The position numbers and the translations under genes are program-made. The notes below the pieces were generated by a model that made no database searches, was not told where the DNA came from, and saw nothing but the letters and a program-made list of their open reading frames with translations. Below, one piece after another: positions 12,936-25,407 of a DNA stretch of 64,000 nt; the stretch's first letter is position 1, and each line of letters opens with the position of its first letter. The DNA is from Luscinia megarhynchos (taxonomy: Eukaryota; Chordata; Aves; Passeriformes; Turdidae), in NCBI GenBank assembly GCA_034336665.1, contig JAPFBE010000003.1:65825352-65889351 (forward strand), written 5' to 3'.

Positions 12936-15900
12936 TAAGATAAAAAACTCAGTTTTGCCACTTTTACAGAGGCATGGTGCCTCCATAATTCCAGTTGAGG
13001 TCTGTGGTTCGCACTACAGGTTAAACACTGAAAATTGTCTCTGAAATGACTAACAGAAAACTTCACAGTACCCTAGTTGGGGGTGAAGTAAAAATGCTGG
13101 TACTCAACTCCTGTGCTTCAGTTCAACATGATCTTGAGAACCCTGGGAGCCTTGAGAGGTCATTCCACTTTCCCTTCAGCCAGGAAAAGGGCAAAGCCCT
13201 GTGTGTGTGGCAGAATAACCCCTGCACCAGGACAGAGTGGAAAAAACTGGCTGAGTCAGGCTGGCCCCACTGAAAGGAACCTAAGGACCCAGGTGCCAGG
13301 TGAAATATGATCCAACCTGAGCTTCCATCACAGAGGAAGAAGATTGCTTCCTCAGCTCCATTGCTGGGACCAAAGCCAGCATAGCAAGGACTGTTACTAT
13401 TCCCTCTGCTTGGCACTGGACCATCTGAAACAGTGAAAACAGCTGAAAGTGTCCAGCTTTGGGCCTAAAGCCCATTACCTGAAGGAGATGCTGAGGTGTC
13501 TAGGGTGAAAAGGACACCAGGAGGTGATGAAATAGCAGCTCACAGCTATGCCAATAGGTATTACAAAGACTACAGAGTCAAGGATTTCTTGAAAGTGGAA
13601 GATTCCCAGTTGCAGAAGAAGCAATGGCCACAGATTGTGTTCTGAGAGGTTCAGGGCAGAGTTTGGGAAACACTTTGAGAGCCTAATGAGAGTGGTGGTG
13701 GAATCTTTATCCTTGGAATGGGTCCTGAAAACTCAACTAGAAAAAGCATGGCTGACCTGACCAAGTGCTGGCAATAGAGCTGCAGGGTGAACCCCAAACG
13801 TCCCTCCCAGCCAACATTTCTGTGAGCTCAAGATATGCTCCTGAGGATGCTCCTTTGGCAAAAAAATTAGGATCATTATTCTGGCAGGAGTCATGTGGGG
13901 TGTTGGGACAGTACATTTTCCATGCATATTGCAAGCACACACGAAGCCTGAAATGTGCCATTGCCAAGATGTGTCCACTTGCCAAAAAGAGAAAAGCATG
14001 CCACAGTTTTGTGCCAGAAGCAGAAAGCCATACAATCTTGGCAAACATAATGCTTTAACCTATGGCTGGCAGGCTCCTAAGGCATCCACTTTCCCTTCTT
14101 TTGCTTGGATCAAAGGCAGGAGTGGTTCAGCTCTGCCCTGAGCATGGCAAGGACACGTGTTTCTCACAATAAGCACACTGGTGGTGAGACTGAGCCTGAT
14201 CTGGCACATTCACTGTTTTAAATACACTCAGAGAACAAGGAGATTATAACATTACAGATGGAAACAAGAATTCTGAATTCTGTTTGATTCTGACAGCGTT
14301 AGAAGTTCAGCTCTAAGAACAAAGATATGTGGCTGGGGGCTTGGCTTCTGAGGGAGCACACAGGCTGCAACCCAGGGCTCAGTGATGAAACTCCAGACCA
14401 CAGCTCTGCTCTTGCTCTGTGAGTTCAAGAAGCCTGAGCACCAAGCCAAAAGTCTACCCCTGGGAAGGTTTAGGTGGGAGTTTGAAGGGTCAGAGCAGTT
14501 CTGTTGTGTGGAGGCATGACAGGGAACTGTCTCACTTGCTGTGACTCATTTGCTTTAAGACAGAGGAGATCAAGGAGGAGATGAATGGAAAAGCAACTTC
14601 ATAAACCAAATTGGTTCAAGTGATTTTTTAAAATACAATACATTTCCAGAACTTTTATGCTAGATAAAGAAGCAGGAACACTACACTGAACAGGATAATG
14701 AATAATAGTATGTCATAGCATATAAAGAATAATGGCATGAGCCCTGCAGAGGTGCTGAGATGTGTACCCCACACAGGCTGGGGCCTTGTTTTTGTAGATC
14801 TCATGCCAGTCACTTTATCTCACCTGTGCTTTCAATATAACTATTGTGATTACACTGGGAAGAAACAGTCTCCTTCTCTTCTGAATCTTCTCCCACTTCC
14901 ATTTCTGAGAGATTTGCCCTGTACAAAAATTATCTGCGAATGAAAGGGCTGTCCTTCTTGCTCATAGCTGCACATGATGATCTCTTAGACATTGTATGAA
15001 TTCTTACTGCTGTAGCCACCAGTCTCAAATAAGAATGTATATAGCTGCTTTGGTGAATCAGAAAAGCACAGCCATCAAAAACAGTGCAGAAAATAAATAT
15101 ACAATAAACTGCTGCCTGCAGTTTTATAATTAGAGAAAGATCTTATCACCAGCAATGGAGCATTTGTCACAATTGGAGGGAAGTTGTTTCAATTTTGTAT
15201 TTCTTTGCAGAGTCCATTGAAAGTTTTCAATACTTCAATATTCCTTTTTAAAACTTTGGCCAGTGCCTTCCAAAAATGGTCAAAGCTGATGGTATCAGCC
15301 TCTGAAGGCAAACATTTCTGCATGGGGAATGTGGAAGGCTTTTAGATGTGTCTGTGAAGTACTCTTATGAAGCTGGTGTTCAGAAATGGGATAGTGCTGC
15401 AGCCAGCTGGCAGGGTGGGGATGGAGAAACAGGGACATTTAGGAGGCAGTTTTCTGCTGGCATTTAGAAAGCAACACTTGGTTTTTGAGGGGCACAGTTA
15501 CCCCAGAGCAGGACAGATGTAAGCTGCACATAAGTTTCCCTCCCCTGGGACTTTGTATCCCTTGTTCTGAAGCTGTGCCCAGGGAAACCTCTGAACAGAC
15601 TTTTTCTAACATTTGCTTGAGAAAAGGAGATAGACATCATTTGGTAGGATTTTATTTTTATACTCTAAATATTGATTTGTTCCTGTTTACCTCTTGCATA
15701 TCTATTCCTTTGGGCCCATAGACTGTAATACATCTTCACCTCCAGCTCCCCGTGGGATATTCGAGTCACGTTCAGCCCCTCCATCACCTCCACAGTTCCT
15801 TCCCTCCCACTGTAACCTCTGGAGTGCAGCCAGTTTAAGTTCACACTCTATAATTGACTGGAGGCAGCTTCAGTGAAAGGGGTTAGATAATAATTGGTTC

Positions 15901-18900
15901 ATTTCTGAGAAATGGAGACTGAAAAATGTATGGGTAGCAGGAGAGAAGTGTATTCTGACAAGTACATTTCATTAGACTAATTAATACATCTCATAAGCAC
16001 TTAAACCCTTTCCAACCAAAATGCCCCTAACTTCTACGTCAGGACAATAAACCTCAGCAGTCTGAGTTATCTGAGTTTCATAGAAATTGAATTCTGACTG
16101 TGCAGTGTTTGCCAATGCAGTGATAATGTCCAAAGCTTCCTCTTGTGAAGTCTCCCGTGCTTTGTCATGGAGTGAGCTGCATCAGGGGACTTCCAGGCCT
16201 TCTTGTGTGACCTAATCAGAGCCCAGCCTGAGTGATGGGACGATGGCAGGAGCCAGCATTCCTGCAAGATGAGGTGATGTTGTCACCAAGTGGAAATCTC
16301 AAACTGAATTGCTACGAAGCAAAGTATTTTATGTCACTCCAGCAAATTCGGGAGAAAACTTTTTTTTTGTATTTTGGGCATGTCAGAGCACTCCATTACA
16401 ATATAATTTATTAAGAAATCTAATGTAGACATCTTGCCCAAGAATATATATTTAAAAAAAAAATTTATATCTTTTGACATGAATAATGAAAATTTCAAGT
16501 CCTGCAATTCTGACTTGCAATAACAAGAAACAGTATAATGTCAAAATTTCCCACTGAATAAAATTTTTTTCATTCTCACCTGTAGTTTTGGGGAATTGGG
16601 TGGGATGACATTTCTATACTAATTTTTGTGTAATATCTGTGCACCTGAGACTATTGGTGTCAATTTAAAACAGACCTTTCTATCCCAAAGTAAAACTGGC
16701 ACGTAACCTTTTGATTCATTCACCAGATGGTGTGTGGTATTTAAGAGAACAGTTGTTAAATGCTTTCTGCTGTGACTCACCACACTGATAGCTGCATATT
16801 AATGAAAAGTGGACGGTGCTATCACAGTTATAAGTGCTCCATTGTTGAGGGGAGCTGGTTGAGCTGATTCATAGAAACAGTTTCCCTCAGAAGTTCAGTC
16901 TAGAATATTTGGGTTCGTCTTCAAAGTGCTGGTTTTATGCAGCTGAAAACAGCTAACTTTACTGGAAAAAAAGTCTTTTAAACCAGAACTTTGACCTTTC
17001 TTTCTGGGAAGGAAATGCTGTTCAGCAGTTAATTATATTTACTTTCTAAAATTAATTTATGACCTGGGTGATACTTCTAGCGACTAACTGAAATTATCTA
17101 GGGGGAAAATGAAACATATTTGTTATGCTGATATCATTATATGACATATTAGCTGTTAATCAGACCAGCTGGAAGGCATTCTTGCCTTTTCTTGGTGTAA
17201 GTTTTGAAGAATTTTAGATAGGAATTTGTTTTTCCCCATTTTCACACTCTTGAGAAATCATTCTAGGGCAACACAATAGGATTGAATTCAATTCAGGTAT
17301 TATTTTAAAATCCTTGCTATGAGATTTTTGATAAAACATTGCTTATCAGTTATTTCAAGAGCTGAAAAAAATACTGACAGCATGCCACACACATTTCATG
17401 AAATTAAAAGGACCATAAAACAGGCCTAAACCACAAGACCATGAAAACTATTGCAAAGACAAGTAGATATTGTTGTTAAACACTTATTTAGTTGCCTTTA
17501 TCTTGTCAGGTTTGAGGTTGCTTTTGTTTGCTTTTGAGTAGTAAATCAGCCTTAATGGAAACAGTGCAGCTGAAGTGGCATCTGTAGCCCTGCTACAGCT
17601 TGCTGTAGCTCATGTGAATAAAAATGAGCCCAAATATACCTGAACTAAAATTACAGACCTTGTTCTTTCTGGCTGTTGCATTGCAGACAGAGTCCACAGG
17701 GAATAGCCCCTGGTGGAGAGAGTTTTACAAAAGATGCATGATTTAACTTTATTTCCAGGATCCATAATGAGTCAAAACTCCTTAAAGTACCCAAAATACA
17801 CTAGATGGAGGGCAGCCCGGAGTTGTCCTCTGATTATTCATCATCTATGCAGGATTTCACTTATCTAAAGTTACAGTCTGGATTTAAGGGCTTCCCAAAA
17901 AAAGAGAGTGGTTGGAAAACAGCAGTCTGTTGCAATGCCAGAGGCTCACAACAAATCCGGGAGAATTTTACCATTCCCCTGCTGCTCCCATGAATAATCA
18001 AACCTCTCTTAAACTCCCTGGAGATTATTTTTTTCTCCTTCAGCTCCCACTGAGTCTTAGTAAGCACAGTGAGATTCCAGTGGGATCCTTAGCAGAGTAA
18101 AGTACAGTTTGTGCCGAAGGCAACCACGCAGCGTCTGGTGGCAAAGGTTGGAGAGACTTGTTGTGTTCACACGATGTTGCAACAGATTTCTCCTCACTCA
18201 GATGCCTGTTTGCACTTTGGCCTTGGGGTAATGCAGGGGAGATACAGAGACAGAGATAGACACAGGTACCAGTGTGACCTTCAGCTGCCTGTGGCTGGTA
18301 TTCCAGGCAGGGCTGAAGCTCCTCATGGGCTCTGCCTTTCAGCTGCAGAAGACCCCACCTTTCTGGCAATGGTGCAAGCTGGATTCCCAGGTACCACTGA
18401 AGGTCTCATCCTGAGACTGCAATCACACAACTGCTTGCCCACACATGTACCTGCCTGTCCAGGGGGCTTCATGTGAGTCAATGAATTTACCCAGAACAGT
18501 GGATTATGTATCATGTGTTTGACAAAAGGGGGTGCCAAGGTTTGCAGCATAGAACACTAGTGACCCAAACAAATGTAGCAAATAAGAGGGAACAAGTATG
18601 AAGTTTAGAACTGGTCATCTCAAATCCAAGTTTGCCTGAAACCCTCCTTAACATGTGTTTAATTTCATCCAGTTATTACCCTTCTTTAAAGAAAATAGAA
18701 TTAAACTTCCCTTCCCTGTCTTTTAAAACCAAAGTCTGCAAACTCTACAGGAAAGAGCAGCAAAAAATACGGGGTCTGGAGGAACTGAATCATTAGGAAA
18801 AATAAACATAGACCTTGGTGAAATGGTGGCTCAGAGGCAATGTGATAAACCAACAAATATTTTCGCGCTGTAAATACCGAGGATAGAAATTTGGTAGGAC

Positions 18901-19400
18901 ACAGTCAGACATAATCAGGACTAAAAGGAGAGGGAAAAAAAATACATGCTGGGAGTAAAGGAAAAGGACAGTTCAATGAGATGCAATACAGCTGAAGAAA
19001 GTGCTGATAAGTAAATAGGCTGAGAGAAATGTCAGGACTGTCCATCTCTCACTGCTGTGGTAAGGTGACTTGTTAAATCTCAGCCATTTATGTGTGTGCA
19101 TGCTTAGCTTTCAAAACCTGGCTTGGCTGCACGTTAAACACTGTCTATCAGGCTGAGTTTCCCAGGCCCAAAGCCAATTTGGGTCACCTGTGCTGCCCCT
19201 CTGCAGCCACAGCAGGGACCCACAGGCAGCTCTCCCACCAGTGCCGGTGCAGATTCACTGTCCCACTTGTCACTGCTGTGTGGGCAAGGGTCTGGATGGG
19301 CACTGTCTCTCTGGGAGGTTTGACCTCGTGTAGGACCAAGAAATTAAAATTTAAGCAAGACCCTTTGAAAGCTTGCGGGAAGCCAGTGAGTCTCTGAGCA
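12936..19400. other. Unique non-coding DNA
   Basis: No repeat or gene is recognised. Short protein-like open frames occur, for example the frame ending at the TGA near 13645, but they are of chance length and match no family known to me. A near-palindromic A/T tract lies at about 16444-16470 (ATATTTA, A10, TTTATAT). The 13.0-14.2 kb and 18.1-18.5 kb parts are slightly GC-richer. Confidence 0.55.
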
Positions 19401-19960
19401 GGTCTCTGCCCTGGCTGCACAGGAAGGTTCCCCTGTGTCACCCCAGCAAGGTCTCAGACACAGTGGAAATACCCGTTTTACAAGGCTCAGCGTTTTTTCC
19501 TCCTCCTCTCCCTCCGAAGTGCTGCCGGACAGTGCATCTCCTCCAGCAGCAGAAGAGGGTGAAGGTTTGCCCCAGCCCCAGGTAGGGCCAGGCAGGCTGA
19601 CCCAACTCCACCCCTCTGCCCTGCCCTGGGTGTGGAACCAGGATCAGGATCAGGAAGGAAAACCTCCGGCCAGCCTTGCCCCAGCTGCTTGGAAACCTCT
19701 GAACAAAATGTTCCCGGCTGGGAACTGGAAACTGGAGTTTGCTCCTCGTTGCAGATTTGCAAAAGACCTTCCAGGCGCCACAGACGGTCCCTCCTGGCTC
19801 CTCCCTGCCCCACCGGCAGCCGATGAAAGAAAGCGCTTCCACCAAGCTCTTGGCTCCTGCTAACGGAGAGTTATTTCCTGCTTGGGGTGTGCTGGCCTTA
19901 GCCTCTGGAAATGGGAAATCCCACCCTGAATCCGGCGGGAACTTACTTCACTGACCAAAG
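19401..19960. other. GC-rich shoulder upstream of a CpG island
   Basis: The base composition changes here to GC-rich with a moderate number of CpGs (CCGG, GGCGCC, ACGG and AGCGCT clusters). Open frames run on both strands (for example 19435-19863 plus and 19438-19845 minus), as expected when A+T-rich stop codons are scarce. None looks like a known protein. A donor-like CAG/GTAGGG has its GT at 19582-19583. The block sits a few hundred bases upstream of the CpG island and may be its shore or an associated exon. Confidence 0.45.
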
Positions 19961-20220
19961 TCCGTCCTGTCTCACTGACATTCTGTGGGAATTTTTCCTC
20001 TGAGAAACCAGAGGATGGAAAATGGAGCTTTGTCTAGGTTTTTAACCACCATCGGAAAATATTGTAAAATGACCCCTTAGTGAATTACTGATCTACTAAA
20101 TTAGAAATTAGAATCAACATTAATTTAATTAAACCAGCAAGTTATTCACAGACTAGAGACAGTAGTATTCATCACAGCCTGTGCACCCTGAGTGCAAAAG
20201 TCAGGCTGTCTGATCAAGCC

Positions 20221-20660
20221 GGGTTAATAAAGCCAGCGCCGGGACTATAGAGGTGCGAGGTGGGAAGGCCTTTAGCTCTCTTCCTCGGGCTGGAAAAGGC
20301 ACGGCTTTGCCCTGTGCGTTTCCTGGCTCCCTTCCCGAGGTGCAGGTGCGGGTCCGTGCGCTCCCAGCCCGCGCACACTCCTCCCGTCCCGGCTGCGAGC
20401 CAGCCACGGGCGCGCACGGAGCGGGGAGCGGCGGCTCTGCGCCCCTCGGTGCCACTGCTGGGCCGGTCGCGTTTCAGTGGCACCGAGTCAAACAGATGCA
20501 AGCGGAAAATGACCCCTCTGGCTGCCGGCACGGGGCACTGGAGCGGGGAGCTTGCACGGAGCAGCCGGGCAGCTGCGGCAGGAGGAGCAGGGAGCCTGTG
20601 GGCATCAGCACAGGGAGAAACCCAGGTGAGGCTCGCCCGAAAGGATTAGGAGCACTGCCA
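20221..20660 (+). promoter_or_regulatory. CpG island, candidate promoter
   Basis: I count about 37 CpG dinucleotides in 20221-20640, against near-absence of CpG in most of the window. The GC content is by eye about two thirds, which meets the usual CpG-island criteria. Such islands usually mark unmethylated promoters in vertebrates. A TATA-like TTAATAAA lies at 20224-20231 at the left edge, and GC-box-like GGGGAGCGGCGG sequence lies inside (20423-20434). CpG density stays raised in patches to about 20960. Plus-strand transcription is inferred from the TATA-like position and the donor site near the right edge. The island could equally serve a bidirectional or minus-strand transcript. Confidence 0.6.
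20255..20625 (+). other. Candidate first exon ending in a splice-donor consensus
   Basis: CAG/GTGAGG, a strong match to the vertebrate 5' splice-site consensus, has its GT at 20626-20627, at the 3' side of the CpG island. If transcription starts about 30 bp after the TATA-like sequence, the first exon would run roughly 20255-20625. The open frame through it has its first in-frame ATG at 20496, giving 43 codons before the donor, rich in Gly, Arg and Ser and without a recognisable domain. It may therefore be a non-coding or 5' UTR exon. Read through without splicing, the frame stays open to 20993, which is unsurprising at this GC content. The exon is inferred and not shown by homology. Confidence 0.3.
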
Positions 20661-21162
20661 GCCCCCGGGTACGAGGGACTATCAACGCCCAGGACTTTTC
20701 CACAGGCGTGGTTTTGCAGGGATAAAGTTTGGAATACTGTAAATGGGGCTAGAATAGCAACTAAGAGAAAAGGCGAAGAAGCATTAAATACAGTGGTAAA
20801 TGAGACTATTTTATTACGCCATGAAGGGGCAGGGCAGAGCCTGGGTCAGGCTCCGGTGTCCCCAGGAGCAGCGCGCGGTGCTGTGCCCGTGCAGAAGAGC
20901 AGCATTCCACACGTGCTGCCGGGCTGGCCCGATTGGTGTGCTCCGCTGAGGGGGCTGGCCCTTGGACCCAGCTCCTGCGCCTGTCACAGATGATATTTTT
21001 ATGCAAGAAAACAAAACCAGGATATCTGATGGACTGTGTTATCTCCACAGACAGCTGGGAGCTACAGATGCAAGGCAAGAAGTTTTATGCTTGAACTTCA
21101 ACACTGTGAGTGGAATTTAAAAGCAGTTTTAAATGCCTACTTTTTTATTACTATTTTTATTT

Positions 21163-21214
21163 TGTGTGTGCACGTATGTGTGTGTGCAACTTTGCATAAA
21201 GTATATATATATAT
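21163..21214. repeat. Compound TG/TA microsatellite
   Basis: TGTGTGTG at 21163-21170, a second TG run at 21177-21186 and a TATATATATATAT run at 21202-21214, separated by short unique spacers. This is an ordinary interrupted dinucleotide microsatellite. Confidence 0.85.
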
Positions 21215-22024
21215 GTGCATAACTTCATTATGGAGCAAGCTGTTGTGAATTCTCCTAAGATGAAATAATTATTGTTTTGGAAAACTTCACTGAGTGTTAG
21301 CTGCATTTACAGCTGGACTAATATATGTGCACACTGAGGAAGAGAAGGATGTTCTTTCCAAGTGAGTGCAATTAGTCTAGTTGGAAATTATTTCAAATAA
21401 TCTTTTCCACTGGAAAATCTGTTTGAGCAGGACTAGTTGTACTAAGGGAGAATCTCCTGGGAGTTATCAGCAAATGTCAGGCTGGTCTGTGTGTCTTTGT
21501 TGCAGGCACATTTGATGTTTGCTTGTGTATGGAGAGGGATTAGGTAAAACCCTGCTGTTGCCATTGTGTGGCACTGCACTTGCTGGATGAAAAATCTGTT
21601 GGTACCAGGTGTTAGAAAGCTAGCCAATTAATGATGATTGCAGGAAATTAGTTTAAGAGAATATTGTCCATTGTGATGCAGATTTACAGAGCTAATTCTA
21701 ACAGATACATTGCACTAGCACAGGAGGATTGTTTCTGCAGCTGAAACATTAATAACCTGCTCTTTCTTGCATAGGAATAATGAAATTAATTTCTGTGGAA
21801 GAGCTCTAGGGATTGATATCTAGACCAGGAGTCCAAACCTGAGCAGGCAGTTTGTCACTCCAGGTTTGTGATATTTTCACTTCCTTATGGGAACTGTCCA
21901 GGATGCTCTAAAATGACCCCTGTCATCCTAGGGTGTTATTTGATATACAATCTTGTGTGGAAAGAGCTATATGCTACTTTTCTTGATTCACTTTGATGTT
22001 AGTGCAAGCTGAGATACATGTTCT

Positions 22025-22053
22025 AAAAAAATGAAAACAAAAAAAAGAAAAAA
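22025..22053. repeat. A-rich low-complexity tract
   Basis: A nearly pure adenine tract broken by single G, C and T bases. I see no LINE or SINE body attached upstream, so it is not clearly a retrotransposon tail. Confidence 0.75.
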
Positions 22054-25000
22054 GTTGTCTTAAATCCTATCTGGATTGTTCCACAGCAATTTCTAACTAC
22101 CCAAAACAATCCAACACCTTTCTCAGTTTAACAAACATTTTCTTTAGTAGACATGCATGTTTTTCTTATCTTCTTCATGTTTCTCTTTCTTGGCAAGGGT
22201 GTTGTATCATTTTATAAATTTATGTTCTGGTGACTTCGGGTGAAATCCATAGGTTAAGTGAAAATTGTGGGTAAGTGGCAAGTTACTGCTAAGTAGGTGC
22301 AGCAGAAGTCTCATCCCTGGTGGATCCATCACCACTCATTCCCCATCTGGGTGCCTCCAGATCAGGCAGCAGCACAAACAGCATCCAGATGAGGTGTGGG
22401 CATACAAGTGCATTTCTGCTGCATTAGTCAGAGCACATAGCATGGGATGATACCAACTTCGTACAACAGGCGGTGAGGCAATTCAGCCCATTGCCTGCTA
22501 AAAAGTAAATGTCAGTATTTCTTTAACAAATGAACTGCTGGAGCAAACCTATAACTTTTTGCTACTCTTTTATCATTGGTTGCAGAGTTTTGGTCACCAC
22601 CGGCATCTCTAAAGTCAGATAAACTGTGTCATCAAGCCCTGCTGAGATTTAATCTGAACTTATTTGAAATAATACAGTGATGATAAATTTCCCTTAGCTT
22701 GATTCCTTTTCTCTATCTTTCATTGGTCAGTATAGCAGGGACAACCTGGGTTTACCCAGCAGAGAAAAACACAGCATTTCTCCCAAAACTGAATTTGGCA
22801 CCAAGAGAAAAGTGCCCCCACAGAGAAAATCATGTAAGTCAACATATTTTGGCCAGAGAGGCCTAATTAATTGATGTAGAGGAAATCCTAAATGGAAGAG
22901 TCCTGCTCATAGGTGTATAATGAATTAGTGTTCTGTGTTGAACAAACTGCAGCATTTTTATTTCAATAATATTAAAATCAATACATTTTCTTTTCACTTT
23001 CTAAAATAGCAAATGACGATTAAAAGAAAGTCTAGGCATACATAGAAATGCATTTCAGCCAACTGTCCTTTAAATGGTGATAAAGTCCTTAAACTAAAGG
23101 GCTTCTATAATCCTTATAATGTAAAATGTTTCCTCTTCATGTCACATAGTTTGGTTCTTCTTGTTCCCTTAATTTGGCAGTATTTTCTCTATTAGATATT
23201 GCTGCCTAGATAGAATGGGGCAGATTCTCAGCCAGCAAGCATGAATAGAGAATAACTTCATTGAAGTCAATGACATGACCCTGGATTCATTCCAGTGTGA
23301 CCAGGGTTGGAATGTGGTTCAATACAGGCAGCTGCCATCCCTGCCAGGCTGGCCGAGGAGATAAACCAAGAGTTGCTAGCAGAAGGATGGACCTGCCAGC
23401 TCTCAGTTGTGCTTTCACCTCCAGCTTCTTCCAAAAGCAAAGATAAACAGCAATTCACTTTTATTCCACAAACTTCAGCTTTGTGTTTCCAGTATATGCA
23501 AGGTTGAAGCTAAATCCAGCTACTTGCCTTCATACCTTGTCTAACCTTTTGACATCTATCTCAAGGAAGCAAATGTATGTGTTACTCTTTATTTTCTTTC
23601 CTCCTGCTCAGAAAGATTTTAGGTTTTCCTTGATAATTTTTATGTTTGTGGTGCTCTGCAGCGGTGATGTTGTTTTAGGAAGCTTGGCTTCTAGCTGTGG
23701 AAGTGCTGCTCCCCGTGATACTCCTGGAAGCTGCTTCCCCACTCCTGGAGAAAGCTCTGGTTTCCGTCTCTGTTGTGTGATGATAACCACACTGTTCCCA
23801 TGGCCACCTACCCAGCAAAAGAGCTCTCAGGTCTTTGTCGTGGAGAGACTAATGGGATTATTTTGTATTATAGGTGGGGCTTCCTTGCACCGTTGTGATT
23901 TCCCTGTTCTGCACGCTAGGACAGTCCAGAGCTCCTGCACCACAGAGAGGAGAGGTTTTCTGTGGCTCTCTGCAGACCCTGTCCTATCTCCTGAGATTCT
24001 TCCCAAAGGCATTATTACCTGGCCTTGTTTCAAATGGGAGAGCCAGCTCTGACTGATGCTGCTGGTCAGAAATATCCAGTTTATACCTCTCTTGCTGCAG
24101 CTAAAGAACTGAATTCTGGGGTATTTTTACCGATAGAAATTCATCTCAGCTAGCTGGAAATGCCAAAGCTGCAAAAGGGTCTGAAGGGGACGACTCCACA
24201 TAGGCTCTGGGGTGAGACTGGTTTCCTAGTTACTCCAAAGGGCAAACAAAACAGGGTATGTTCAGATTTTAAGGAGTTCATTACAAATGCTACCTGCTGT
24301 GAGGACTTCCAGGAACACACACGTCTCTAAACATTCAGTATCACCAAGAAATAAACATGCCAGCAAAGCCAACAGGCCTGCTCTTCTTTGGTGTTTCCCA
24401 AGTTCCTAGAATGAAGTGTGTTCATATCTACCACTGAAGTGGGGATTAAATGAAGCTAAGAGTCAGCTGAACTGTAGCTAAAATAGTTTCTTTTGAAGTA
24501 CTTTTTATCATTACATATCAGGTATTTTTGTGCTATGTGGGCACGTTCTCAACAACAGCACTCTATTAATCAAAAATAACTTACTAAATTCTGTCTGTAT
24601 GGGCACAAGGTTTACCTTACAAAATACTTACATGATGTATGCAGTCTAATTAACATTTTTTACAATTTTTGTTTAAATTATCAAAACCTAAAGTTTTATC
24701 AAAACCTTACCTTTTATAACTATTTAGTATTCTGTAGCATCTTGTTGCTGATAAAAGGTATGTATGGCTGTTTTTTGGAACAAGTAGTTCCACTAGGAAA
24801 CTAGAAAAAATGTGCCTGATATTTTTGTTTTAAAAATGAACATTCTGCTTCCACATGTGCATTTGTGAGATGAGGATATTTGTTGTACAGTTAGTCAACA
24901 GGGGTTACGAAAATGATCAAGCAGGTGAAGAGAAGCTGAGCACATACAAAAAGAGTCCAAAAAGTCAAGGAGGTCTGTGGAGCTAGAAGATAACACCTTG

Positions 25001-25329
25001 GTCACAACACTGCTAATATCTCTGTTTTTTCAGGACTGAGAAGTATCACACTATACTCTCACAAAAGCTCTGCAAAACTGGGGCTTCTGAGTCACCTGAG
25101 AGAAGCTGTCCAGAAGCAATGTGTGAAAGGAAGGGAGTTAAGGGCAAAGGAAAGCACTGTAAAAACAGACTGGTGCTAATACAACACAAATGCTCCTTGA
25201 AGCTGAAAATGAGAAAGCACAAAAGCTGTCAAGGGGAAAGATGAGGGTATGAGTAAGAGTCATGTACCTCTGATGTTTTTTGCCCTTTGTGCTATGTGTC
25301 TCATGCCTTAGGGTAGATGAATAATACTG

Positions 25330-25407
25330 TGTTTTGAAGACAAATTAAGTTACTTTAATTAATGCATAGCACATTGTTTTGAGGACAAATTAAATTACCT
25401 TAATTAA
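25330..25407. repeat. Imperfect 33-bp direct repeat
   Basis: Two copies, 25330-25362 and 25375-25407, share the pattern TGTTTTGA-GACAAATTAA-TTA-TTAATTAA with three mismatches and a 12-bp spacer (period 45 bp). It looks like a local tandem duplication that has since diverged. The repeated TTAATTAA cores resemble homeodomain-type sites, but that is inference only. Confidence 0.85.

Noticed and set aside
13467..13645. Short plus-strand frame with a natural-looking, Lys- and Tyr-rich translation
   Set aside because: It is only about 57 codons, is preceded and followed by stops with no evident splice sites, and I recognise no family.
15990..16030. CR1-like snippet 'aaaccctttccaaccaaaa'
   Set aside because: Only one short word resembles a CR1 3' end. 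The flanks do not continue the match, so chance is more likely.
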